From the NCBI RefSeq assembly GCF_013166595.1, contig NZ_JABKKG010000014.1, forward strand, positions 1 through 56,200: 56,200 bases of DNA, given 5' to 3'. This stretch comes from Palleniella intestinalis (lineage in GTDB: Bacteria; Bacteroidota; Bacteroidia; Bacteroidales; Bacteroidaceae). Below the pieces are notes generated by a model that did not search any database, was not told the DNA's origin, and worked only from the letters and a program-made list of their open reading frames with translations. Within the stretch, counting starts at the first letter, position 1. The number at the start of each line of letters is the position of its first letter. Position numbers and translations under genes: made by a program. Below are positions 25,287 through 33,343 of the stretch, one piece after another.

Positions 25287-26675
25287 ATGAAAGTTAGAAA
25301 TATCATATTGTTTGCATCTGCCGCAGCAGTAATGAGCAGTTGCGGAATATACAACAAATATGAGCGTCCTGACGTAAACACACAAGGTTTGGTGCGCGAC
25401 ACAGCAAGTATCAGTGATACTCTTGCTGTGTCCGACACCGCCAGCTTCGGCAACCTGCCTTGGCGCAGCGTGTTCACCGACCCGCAGCTGCAGACGCTCA
25501 TAGAGTACGCATTGGAGCATAACACAAACATGCTCAATGCCGCACTCAACGTGAAGATGGTTCAGGCACAGCTGACAGCAGCCAAACTGGCATTCGTGCC
25601 TTCATTCACGTTCTCACCACAGGGCACATTGTCTTCATGGGACGGACATACTCCAAGCAAAATCTACTCACTGCCTGTACAGGCAAGCTGGAGCATCGAC
25701 CTCTTCGGCAACCTCCTCAACGCAAAGCGCAGCGCACAGATGCAGCTGCTTGCAACAAAGGACTACCAGCTCGTGGTGAAGACAGGAGTAATCTCCAACG
25801 TGGCAAACATGTACTACACACTCATGATGCTTGACCGCCAACTGGAGATTGTCAACAACATGGCTGACCTGACCAAAGAGACATGGCGCATCATGAAGCT
25901 CCGCAAAGAGATGGGACCTGTCAACGAAACCGCCGTACAGAGTGCAGAGGCGAACTATTACTTAGTACTCTCACAGGCCGCTGACCTGCGCCGACAGATT
26001 CGCGAGACAGAGAACTCCATGTCACTCCTCCTCGGACAGCCTGCACAGACCATCGCACGAGGAAAACTGGAGAACCAAAGCCTACCTTCATCCTTCAGCA
26101 CAGGTGTGTCAATCAGCATGCTCAACAACCGTCCTGATGTACACTATGCTGAAATGTCCCTCGCCTCTTGCTTCTATGATGTGCAGCAGGCACGCTCAAA
26201 GTTCTATCCTAACATAACCATTAGCGGCAGCGGCGCTTTCACCAACAACAGTGGCGGTGGCATCGTCAATCCGGGAAAATGGCTTCTCAGCGCAGTAGGA
26301 AGCCTTACCCAGCCTATCTTTGCACGCGGACAGCTTGTAGCAGGACTGAAAGTGGCAAAGGCAAAGCAGGAACAGGCTTTCAACACATGGCAGCAGGCAG
26401 TGCTCTCAGCAGGCAGCGAGGTGAGCAACGCTCTCGTGCTCTACAACTCTTCCGAGGAGAAGAGCCAACTTGACGGCAAGCGCGTGGAAGTGCTGAAAAA
26501 GAACGTTGAGATGACAAAAGAGCTGTTCAGCTCAAAACCAAACACCACCTACCTTGAGATAATCACAGCAGAAAGCAACCTGCTCAACGCACAGTTGGCC
26601 AAAGTGCAGGATGACTTCTACAAGATGCAGGCGGTCGTAAACCTCTATTACGCTCTCGGCGGAGGCAGGGATTAA
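25287..26675 (+). CDS. Outer-membrane efflux channel lipoprotein (OprM/TolC type)
   Basis: A 462-residue outer-membrane factor lipoprotein. The signal peptide ends AAVMSSC, followed by GIYNKYERPD as in OprM/NodT proteins. Two TolC-like repeats (about 70-260 and 265-460) supply the helical barrel; typical motifs are WRSVFTDPQLQTLIEYAL, SWSIDLFGNL and NNRPDVHYAEMSLASCFYDV. The ATG at 25287 is preferred over a GTG six bases earlier because it gives the usual short positively charged signal start. It sits 5 bases after the pump stop codon and 20 bases before the acyltransferase gene, completing the tripartite pump. Confidence 0.94.
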   Translation: MKVRNIILFASAAAVMSSCGIYNKYERPDVNTQGLVRDTASISDTLAVSDTASFGNLPWRSVFTDPQLQTLIEYALEHNTNMLNAALNVKMVQAQLTAAKLAFVPSFTFSPQGTLSSWDGHTPSKIYSLPVQASWSIDLFGNLLNAKRSAQMQLLATKDYQLVVKTGVISNVANMYYTLMMLDRQLEIVNNMADLTKETWRIMKLRKEMGPVNETAVQSAEANYYLVLSQAADLRRQIRETENSMSLLLGQPAQTIARGKLENQSLPSSFSTGVSISMLNNRPDVHYAEMSLASCFYDVQQARSKFYPNITISGSGAFTNNSGGGIVNPGKWLLSAVGSLTQPIFARGQLVAGLKVAKAKQEQAFNTWQQAVLSAGSEVSNALVLYNSSEEKSQLDGKRVEVLKKNVEMTKELFSSKPNTTYLEIITAESNLLNAQLAKVQDDFYKMQAVVNLYYALGGGRD

Positions 26676-26695
26676 CTTCAAAAAAAGACATAGCT

Positions 26696-27475
26696 ATGAG
26701 TAACATAAGTCAACAAGCACACATCGACCCGAAGGCAAAAATCGGCAACAATGTCACCATCTATCCTTTTGCCTACATCGAGGGTAATGTAGAAATAGGC
26801 GATGACTGCGTCATCTACCCGTTCGCCAGCATCATGAACGGCACACGCCTGGGTCATGGAAACAAGGTTTTCCAGAACACCGTGTTGGGCGCAGAGCCAC
26901 AGGACTTCAACTATCAGGGCGACTGCTCATGCCTCATCATCGGCGATGAGAACATCTTCCGTGAGAACGTTGTAATCAACCGTGCCACATTCTGTGAGGG
27001 AAACACACGCATAGGCAACCGCAACTTCTTCATGGAAGGCGTGCATGTCTCCCATGACACAAAGGTCGGCGACTACTGCACCTTCGGCTATGGCACAAAG
27101 GTGGCGGGCGACTGCGAGATTCATTCCGGTGTAATATTCTCGTCAAGCGTAATCATCAACCCTAACGTGCGCATCGGCAGCGGCTCGATGATTACCAGCG
27201 GTGTGCGTGTCAGCCGTGACGTTCCGCCGTTCATTGTTGCCACCCACAACCCTGTGGAGTACGGAGGCGTCAACGAGAAACTGCTGAAAACATCCGGCAC
27301 TACTGACAAAGTAATCGCCCATATCGCCAACGCTTACCGCCTTCTCTTCCACGGTCAGACTGCCGTCTTGGACGCAATCAACCAGATTAAGCAGCAGGTG
27401 CCTGACGGAGATGCAGTACGCAGCATCATCAAGTTCCTTGAAACAACAGAAATAGGCATTATCTCCAAGATGTAA
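26696..27475 (+). CDS. lpxA: LpxA-like acyl-ACP:UDP-sugar O-acyltransferase
   Basis: A 259-residue left-handed beta-helix protein with hexapeptide repeats over residues 8-190 and the helical C-terminal domain of LpxA (IANAYRLLFHG). The catalytic His corresponds to the second His of GVHVSHDTKVGDY (about residue 119), and the preceding His is also kept. Other positions that are His in E. coli LpxA (in its AGHVSV and AVHQF segments) appear as Asp and Asn here. LpxA starts lipid A synthesis by moving a 3-hydroxyacyl chain to UDP-GlcNAc. In most Bacteroidetes the gene follows an lpxC-fabZ fusion; here it is last in an efflux operon. It may be a second, specialised copy, so the symbol is tentative. 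A strong terminator follows. Confidence 0.75.
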   Translation: MSNISQQAHIDPKAKIGNNVTIYPFAYIEGNVEIGDDCVIYPFASIMNGTRLGHGNKVFQNTVLGAEPQDFNYQGDCSCLIIGDENIFRENVVINRATFCEGNTRIGNRNFFMEGVHVSHDTKVGDYCTFGYGTKVAGDCEIHSGVIFSSSVIINPNVRIGSGSMITSGVRVSRDVPPFIVATHNPVEYGGVNEKLLKTSGTTDKVIAHIANAYRLLFHGQTAVLDAINQIKQQVPDGDAVRSIIKFLETTEIGIISKM

Positions 27476-27506
27476 AGTCTCCATGGAATAATACCGAAAC
27501 GATAGC

Positions 27507-27553
27507 AATCCTCCGCCGTGAGCCTGTCCATAGGCATCCGGCGGAGGATTTTT
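27507..27553 (+). terminator. Terminator of the efflux-lpxA operon
   Basis: A perfect 12-bp GC-rich stem (27507-27518 with 27539-27550) ends in a T run. Confidence 0.9.
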
Positions 27554-27929
27554 CATGCAATCTTTTCCATGCTATAACAGCATTGAGGCATATCTGCGCA
27601 TTCATTATGCGGAACATTCGGAAAAGAAGAATGTCACATAATAGTAAAGGGTATTATTGGTATACGCCAAAACTCCACAATTTGTTGTGAAATAAATTTT
27701 TCATATTAAATGTTTCGCATAAGATGTGGCTCCGCCACACCTTGCAGCGAAATCCTGTTGCAGTACGCGAGGATAGGGACTTGTCACAACAGAAACAGAT
27801 AAATAATAATGTGTTGTATACGTTTTAGCGACACCAATAAACGGGGTGGTACATCGCCATAAGCGTTAAAAAATGGAAAAAGAATGCCATTGCCCACGGC
27901 CTAATCTTGTAGGGTTGAGGGGAAATGCT
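27554..27929. other. Intergenic stretch without recognised gene
   Basis: About 375 AT-rich bases between the lpxA terminator and the next promoter. Only a small GTGGCTCCGCCAC palindrome near 27725 stands out. No open frame has signs of a real gene. Confidence 0.6.
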
Positions 27930-27937
27930 TATTTTTG
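27930..27937 (+). promoter_or_regulatory. -7 element of the nuclease lipoprotein gene
   Basis: TATTTTTG fits TAnnTTTG and lies 100 bases before the ATG at 28037. A possible upstream start at 27935 overlaps this box and so cannot be used from this promoter. Confidence 0.55.
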
Positions 27938-28036
27938 TATGCTCAAACAAAACAAAGGCTTTTTTCCTTATGCCACAAAATAAAAGGCCGGCAACCTAAG
28001 GAACTATGCCCATATCTCATGGAAAGCAATACAAGT

Positions 28037-28981
28037 ATGATAAAAAGACTATTCAACAAGACCGTGATGGCCATGTTCTTCGGCATCACGACCATGTCAT
28101 TCCTCGCAGCCTGTGGCGGAGATGACGAGGGCGGAAACGCAGCCGGAAACAATGTCAATGCCAACGACACTCAGAAGAGTCCGCACGCCCTGCGCCTTGA
28201 AATGCCACGCGTGCAGCCGGGCAACAACTATCAGCTGATTGTGAAATATGACGACGAAATCGGTGTGAACTACATCATTGAGTGGGACAAGACCAAACGT
28301 GCACAGCGCTGGACCTGCTGGCAATGGACAAAGAGCAATAACTTCAAGGGGTGGGAACGTAAGAAATGGCAAGACGGCGTACAATGGAACGGACAGAAAT
28401 GGTATGGCGACCCATTCCATGAGGATAGCGAGATTGACGCGAACTACCGCTCATTGCTGACAGATTACAAGTCCTCGGGATATGACCGCGGGCACATCTG
28501 CGCATCAGAGGACCGCATCTGTTCGATGAATGTCAACGGTCAGACATTCAGCCTCGCAAACATGCAGCCGCAAATCAATGGCTTCAATGCTCAGGTATGG
28601 GCAAAAATGGAGGCGAAGGTGCGCACTTGGGCACAGACAACGACCAACAACAATGGTGTGCTGTATGTCTGCAAAGGCGGCACAATCAACGATGTAAACC
28701 TCAACGGCAAGAAGGAAAGCGGCACCACAGGTATGATAAAGAACCGCATCCCCATACCGAAATATTTCTTCATGGCGGTGCTGAAACAAACGAAGGAGAA
28801 CACATACTCTGCCGTGGCGTTCTGGGCGGAACACAAGAAAGACAACAGTTCCAACCTCACTCCCTACATGATAAGCATCGATGAACTTGAGGCACGCACA
28901 GGATATGACTTCTTCTGCAACCTGCCTGACAACATCGAGCAGGCGGTGGAAGGGCGTCTAAACACCGGCGAGTGGAAATAA
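28037..28981 (+). CDS. DNA/RNA non-specific endonuclease lipoprotein (NucA/EndA type)
   Basis: A 314-residue lipoprotein. The signal peptide ends FLAAC and the mature start CGGDDEGG is acidic, as in surface-exposed Bacteroidetes lipoproteins. The beta-beta-alpha-metal nuclease domain carries SGYDRGHICASED (catalytic His in DRGH, about residue 152) and the magnesium-binding Asn of NMQPQINGFN. The enzyme family cuts single- and double-stranded DNA and RNA without sequence preference. Surface location suggests digestion of environmental nucleic acid; three other nucleic-acid-related exported functions lie within 20 kb. The W-rich insert after residue 85 (WTCWQWTKSNNFKGW) may be a binding loop. 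The start at 28037 gives a normal lipoprotein signal; earlier in-frame ATGs precede or overlap the promoter. Confidence 0.9.
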   Translation: MIKRLFNKTVMAMFFGITTMSFLAACGGDDEGGNAAGNNVNANDTQKSPHALRLEMPRVQPGNNYQLIVKYDDEIGVNYIIEWDKTKRAQRWTCWQWTKSNNFKGWERKKWQDGVQWNGQKWYGDPFHEDSEIDANYRSLLTDYKSSGYDRGHICASEDRICSMNVNGQTFSLANMQPQINGFNAQVWAKMEAKVRTWAQTTTNNNGVLYVCKGGTINDVNLNGKKESGTTGMIKNRIPIPKYFFMAVLKQTKENTYSAVAFWAEHKKDNSSNLTPYMISIDELEARTGYDFFCNLPDNIEQAVEGRLNTGEWK

Positions 28982-29011
28982 CAATCTTCGAGACCTCATG
29001 ATTGACAAAAC

Positions 29012-29103
29012 AAAAGGTAACACTTTGCACTGCAAAGTGTTACCTTTTACTGTATTAAACGATACCTTTTACCTGACAAACCGTTACCTTTTGCATAATG
29101 AAA
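29012..29103 (+). repeat. Palindrome plus three 22-bp tandem TTACCTTTT units
   Basis: A perfect 18-bp hairpin (29012-29029 with 29031-29048) lies 30 bases after the nuclease stop and can act as its terminator. Its right arm is also the start of three consecutive 22-base units (29038-29059, 29060-29081, 29082-29103), each with TACCTTTT. A degenerate fourth unit follows. Confidence 0.75.
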
Positions 29104-29155
29104 GGCAACGTTTTGCGGAGCAAGGCGCAACCACCTATCTTTCAACGAATTACAG

Positions 29156-30376
29156 TTAACCAAGACTTATCTCACGCTCGATGCCGACATCCCTGACGAA
29201 CTCCTCGTCATGGCTTACCACAACCAATGTGCCACGGTAGTCTCTCAGTGTCGCGGCAAGTATCTCCATGCTTGCGATGTCTATGTTGTTGGTTGGCTCG
29301 TCGGCAATAATCATGTCAGGCGCATTGTCCCCGGCAAGCAGGCAGCATAACGCCAGCTTCATCTTCTCACCACCGCTGAGGTTGCCGCACCTCTTCTCCC
29401 ATGTCGTGGCGTCAAACAGAAAGCGACTCAAAAGCATCTTAAGCTCATGCTCCGGACGCTTGGTGGCACAGCTTTCCAGCTGCCCATAGACTGTCAGTTC
29501 GTTGGCTATGCAAGAGTATTCCTGGTCAAGATAGACGATTTTCAACGCCTCAGCCCTTGACATCTCACCGCCAGTAGGCTGCAATTCCCCTGTCACGAGT
29601 TTCAGCAAAGTACTCTTCCGCGCCGCCTTCTCCGCCTTTGCCAGCTCTTTCTGCTGACTTTGCAGACGGGTGAGCTTTGCAGCCGTCAGACTGTCCGTCA
29701 CCTCTTTGTACTCATCGTAGGGCATCGGATAGTACTGCATCCCATGTTGCGACATCTCATAGATAGCCGGCACAATGTTCAGCAGTGTCCTGTCGTGGCT
29801 GACAATGACAACAGTGCCGTTTGTCCGCCTGATGTGCTCATACAACAAAGCCCTGCCATCGGCATCAAGATGATTGGTAGGCTCGTCCATAAGTGTCACG
29901 GCAGGATGCCGGATGTCCATGCCTGCCAAGAACACTTTTGTCTTCTCGCCTCCGCTGAGCGCACTCATCGGCATGCCGGGAGCGACATGCCCGATGCCCC
30001 ACCGCCCGAAAGCCTCTGCCACGGACTCATTGATGCTCCAGTCGTCATCAAGCATAGCGAAGTCCTCCTCTGTGCCATTGCCGTCAAGAATGCAGGCAAG
30101 AGCTTTTAATTTCGGTGCTATTCCCAAGGCTTCCGCTACCGTCATACCGTCAAATTGTCCGAAATGCTGCGGCACAAGATACGGCATATCACAAGCCACC
30201 TGTCCCGACGACGGTGGCAGAATGCCGGCAATGATTTTGAGAAGTGTAGATTTTCCAACGCCATTGTTTCCCACAATGGCACATCTTTCCCCGTCAGAGA
30301 CGGAGAAGCTTATATCATTAAACAGCACCTCCTTGTCAGGATGTACATAGGAAATGCTCTGAACCTGTAAGCTCAT
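29156..30376 (-). CDS. ABC-F type ATPase with internal in-frame deletion
   Basis: A 406-residue protein with the order of an ABC-F ATPase (two ATP-binding domains, no membrane part) but shorter than the usual ~500-640. Domain 1 is complete: Walker A GNNGVGKST (about residue 37), signature LSGGEK and VTLMDEPTNHLD. The inter-domain linker then runs QQKELAKAEKAARK directly into STLLKLVTGELQPTGG. The second Walker A glycines and the stretch before them are missing, while the second signature (LSGGEK) and Walker B (MIIADEPTNNID) remain. An in-frame deletion of the linker and domain-2 start is inferred. ABC-F proteins act on the ribosome, often in antibiotic protection; this one probably cannot bind ATP at the second site. 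Monocistronic on the minus strand. Confidence 0.8.
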   Translation of the reverse strand: MSLQVQSISYVHPDKEVLFNDISFSVSDGERCAIVGNNGVGKSTLLKIIAGILPPSSGQVACDMPYLVPQHFGQFDGMTVAEALGIAPKLKALACILDGNGTEEDFAMLDDDWSINESVAEAFGRWGIGHVAPGMPMSALSGGEKTKVFLAGMDIRHPAVTLMDEPTNHLDADGRALLYEHIRRTNGTVVIVSHDRTLLNIVPAIYEMSQHGMQYYPMPYDEYKEVTDSLTAAKLTRLQSQQKELAKAEKAARKSTLLKLVTGELQPTGGEMSRAEALKIVYLDQEYSCIANELTVYGQLESCATKRPEHELKMLLSRFLFDATTWEKRCGNLSGGEKMKLALCCLLAGDNAPDMIIADEPTNNIDIASMEILAATLRDYRGTLVVVSHDEEFVRDVGIEREISLG

Positions 30377-30896
30377 ATTCTATTTGTAATCATTAAAAAT
30401 AAAACAACTTCGGTACAAATACGCGACTATACATTAGGCGAGACAAACTCCCGCCATGACCATCTGATTACTATGTATAGTCTTTCTTTTTACATGATTG
30501 CAAATAAAATATGCTGCAAAAAAAATTATGCCATAGACTTTTTTCATGTAAAGAGAGCCACCAAATTGTTTGGGATAAATTATTATATAAAGTCAAACAA
30601 AATTGAATGTCTACAATACTCACACCGTATTGTAGACATTTCCATGCACAGTGTGCCTTCGCCACATTTCTATAAGAAGCGATTATACAGAAAACAGTAG
30701 CCTCTTGCAAAAACACAATCATGGAATAATAGGAAAGCCATGAGTAATGCACTTGTATATTTTCGCATATCAGTTCTGTTTGAATAAATAAATATTTGTC
30801 TTCATTTTCTACATTTTCTTTTACAGTTCAATCCGCCATGCCCTTTTCTTCTTGTCCAGATGCATTGCGTTTCATGATGAGCAATCCCATTGCCAC
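30377..30896. other. AT-rich intergenic region with one perfect hairpin
   Basis: About 520 bases between the ABC-F start and the end of the Reg_prop gene. A perfect 14-bp stem (30606-30619 with 30627-30640) lies about 260 bases after the Reg_prop stop on the minus strand and may be its terminator. No believable coding frame is present on either strand. Confidence 0.6.
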
Positions 30897-33281
30897 TCAG
30901 CTTCGCAGCTCACTCGGAGTCCTGCCTGTTGAGGCTTTTATGCACTTTGCAAAATATTTCGGGTCGGAGAATCCGCAGGAATAGGCTATTTCCGAGATAG
31001 GTGCGGAGGTCTCTTTGAGCATCTTCACCGCGCGTTTCATGCGTGCTTCCTTGAGGAAATCGGCAGGAGTGACACCCAGGAGCTGCTTCATCTTCCTGTT
31101 CAGTCCTGAGCGGCTGACAGCTGTCGCGGCAGCAATGTCATTGATTGTGATGTCGCTGTTGGCGATGTTCTTCTCTATGAAGTCCGTCATTTTCTGCATG
31201 AACGCCTCGTCCTCTGCCGACAGTCGCGGTGCGATTACTATTGGTGCCTGCGGTTTTTCCTCATGTGTCGGCGCGCTGTCCTCCGCTTCATTCTTGTGGT
31301 CAAGCAGCCGAAGATAGGCCTCCAATGTCTCCTTGCGCCGCTTTTCAAGGTTGCGGACATACACAATGGCATAGGTGAGCATGGCGATGCCTACCACGAT
31401 GACCAGGAGAATGAGCAGTCTGCCGTACCATGTCTCGAAGAATGTCGGTTCTACGAGTATCGTCACCTTGCGCACATTGTCAGTCCATTGCCCAAGAGCG
31501 TTTGTGGAACGTATCAGCAGAGTGTGCGTTCCGGCATCAATGTCCCTTATGTCGATGCTGTTGGCTGCCGTCGGATGACTCCATGTGCTGTCGTTATCAA
31601 GCCGTGTGGCATAACGGATGTAGCGGTTGCCCGTATAATCAAGAGCAGCGAAACGCAGTGAGAAATCACGGTTGTGACGCGGTATGCGTATGGTGTCACT
31701 GTACTCTATGCTGTAGTCTGCCGGCATATCAGCCACGTGAAGCTGTGTCAGTGCGATGCGTGGAGTGAATCCTTTCGCGAACATTTCGCGTACAGGAATG
31801 GTCAAAGTTCCCGTTTGCAGTGACAGAAGGAGGCGGTCTTTTCCGATGATTACAGGCTCTGCGTCCGAGAATTGCAGGTTCTCTCCCCAGAAAGCCCTGC
31901 CATAGTTCTCTATGTGAGCCGTCTCCGTGTCAAGGATTGACACAGTGTTGTTGCACTGTATGAGGAGTTTGCTGTCGGAAAGCGGCACGCACGCCATGGT
32001 AACATCCGAGGCAAGACCGTTGTCGGTGTTATAATGTCTGAACGAAAACCTGTCGGCATGCAGGTCTGTTGTAAGCAGCCGGTTGAGCCCGCCGCTTTCC
32101 GTGGTGACGAATATGCGCCCCTTGGAATCCTGAATGACATTCATTGTGGCGTTGTCGGAGAGGCTTTCCTTGCGTTTCGCCTCACGAGTGTGCATGCGCC
32201 ATTGTATCTTTTCTGTCGGTTTGTAGATGTTGTCCGCCACAAGAAGCCCTTTTGTCGTTGTGGCAAGCATGGTGCCGTCGTCAAGGATGAGCAGTCTTCT
32301 GATGCGCAGCCCCTCAGTGGCTTTGACGGCTTTTGCTGTCAGTGACAGCGGTTTTGTGCCTTTTCCTTTGGCAGGTGTGACAACATTTATTCCGCCGACA
32401 TGTGTCGCTACCCATATCCTTCCTTTCTTGTCCTCCTTCAAGTCATAGATTTGTGTGGAGTTTATGCCGTTGACTTTCTGCATGTTGTCCCCATGCTTGA
32501 GGAACAGGCCGTGAGGCTTGGTGCCAATCCACAACATGCCGCGGCTGTCCTCCAGCAGACTGTAGACCGGCATAAACTCTGTGGATGCCGTATGAAGCCT
32601 GCCGTCCTTGCCCATGTATCCTTGGAGTTGCAGAGCGGAATCCAGCACCGTCAGTATGCCGTCCTTTGTGCCTATCCACAGATTTCCTTTGCGGTCACGG
32701 TACTGCATGCGTACAACGGAAGGGCTGATGCCGTCGATGCGGCTCCATTTCCGTGTGTGCGGAGTCTTGCGCAGGAATCCTTCCGGTGTCATCTGCCAAT
32801 GGATGCCCCTGTTGTCCGTGAAATCCTCGCATCGGCTTCCATTCTTTGCAAACACCTTCCGCGCCTTTTTCTCTATGCTGCCGGTCACGGGTGAGAATGC
32901 CGATGTGCGCACATCGAACAGGAACACATCATAGTCGACAAGGCAATAGATGTTGCCGGTTGCCGTCTCCGGTGTCACATCGTAGTCAGGCACGATGTTG
33001 CGGACTCTGTCGCTGTTCATCTCGTTGCCGTCACCGGGCTTCGTTTTGAACGATACAAAGTCGTAGCCGTCAAAGCGATAAAGACCGTTCCATGACGAAA
33101 GCCACAGGAATCCCCGTCTGTCCTGCATGATTTGGGTGACATGCTGGTGGGAGATGTCCGAGATGTCGTCAAGGTTATCGGTGGTAAAACCGTACTCCTG
33201 CGCGCCAAAGGCAGGGCAGGGGAGCAGTGAGAGGAGCAGGATAAGGAGGAGAGGCATGGCGTTTTTTTGAGGTTGGGACAT
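30897..33281 (-). CDS. Membrane-spanning Reg_prop / Y_Y_Y / AraC one-component regulator
   Basis: A 794-residue protein with the sensor half of a hybrid two-component system but no kinase or receiver. A signal peptide (about 1-27) leads into a two-bladed-propeller-type periplasmic sensor (about 30-520) with Reg_prop repeats such as QDRRGFLWLSSWNGLYRFDG and EDSRGMLWIGTKPHGL. A Y_Y_Y domain follows (about 540-620), then one membrane helix (about 625-650), a short coiled segment and a C-terminal AraC helix-turn-helix (about 690-794, SDITINDIAAATAVSRSGLNRK). It would read a periplasmic ligand and bind DNA while held in the membrane. Downstream of the endonuclease I gene in the same direction, it begins just after a terminator hairpin. 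An in-frame Met nine residues in is an alternative start. Ligand unknown. Confidence 0.85.
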   Translation of the reverse strand: MSQPQKNAMPLLLILLLSLLPCPAFGAQEYGFTTDNLDDISDISHQHVTQIMQDRRGFLWLSSWNGLYRFDGYDFVSFKTKPGDGNEMNSDRVRNIVPDYDVTPETATGNIYCLVDYDVFLFDVRTSAFSPVTGSIEKKARKVFAKNGSRCEDFTDNRGIHWQMTPEGFLRKTPHTRKWSRIDGISPSVVRMQYRDRKGNLWIGTKDGILTVLDSALQLQGYMGKDGRLHTASTEFMPVYSLLEDSRGMLWIGTKPHGLFLKHGDNMQKVNGINSTQIYDLKEDKKGRIWVATHVGGINVVTPAKGKGTKPLSLTAKAVKATEGLRIRRLLILDDGTMLATTTKGLLVADNIYKPTEKIQWRMHTREAKRKESLSDNATMNVIQDSKGRIFVTTESGGLNRLLTTDLHADRFSFRHYNTDNGLASDVTMACVPLSDSKLLIQCNNTVSILDTETAHIENYGRAFWGENLQFSDAEPVIIGKDRLLLSLQTGTLTIPVREMFAKGFTPRIALTQLHVADMPADYSIEYSDTIRIPRHNRDFSLRFAALDYTGNRYIRYATRLDNDSTWSHPTAANSIDIRDIDAGTHTLLIRSTNALGQWTDNVRKVTILVEPTFFETWYGRLLILLVIVVGIAMLTYAIVYVRNLEKRRKETLEAYLRLLDHKNEAEDSAPTHEEKPQAPIVIAPRLSAEDEAFMQKMTDFIEKNIANSDITINDIAAATAVSRSGLNRKMKQLLGVTPADFLKEARMKRAVKMLKETSAPISEIAYSCGFSDPKYFAKCIKASTGRTPSELRS

Positions 33282-33286
33282 GGAAA

Positions 33287-33332
33287 AATCCTGTATGACG
33301 GGCTCTTGTCCAAAGCCGCGTCATACAGGATT
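33287..33332 (-). terminator. Terminator between endonuclease I and the Reg_prop regulator
   Basis: A perfect 14-bp stem (33319-33332 with 33287-33300) followed on the minus strand by TTTTTCC ends three bases before the regulator's ATG. It leaves no room for a separate promoter between the hairpin and that start, so the regulator may depend on read-through or on its internal start. Confidence 0.82.
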
Positions 33333-33343
33333 CTGCAAGAAAA

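Noticed and set aside
27935..28036. Upstream start for the NucA-type nuclease
   Set aside because: It overlaps the -7 box and would bury the lipoprotein signal 34 residues inside.
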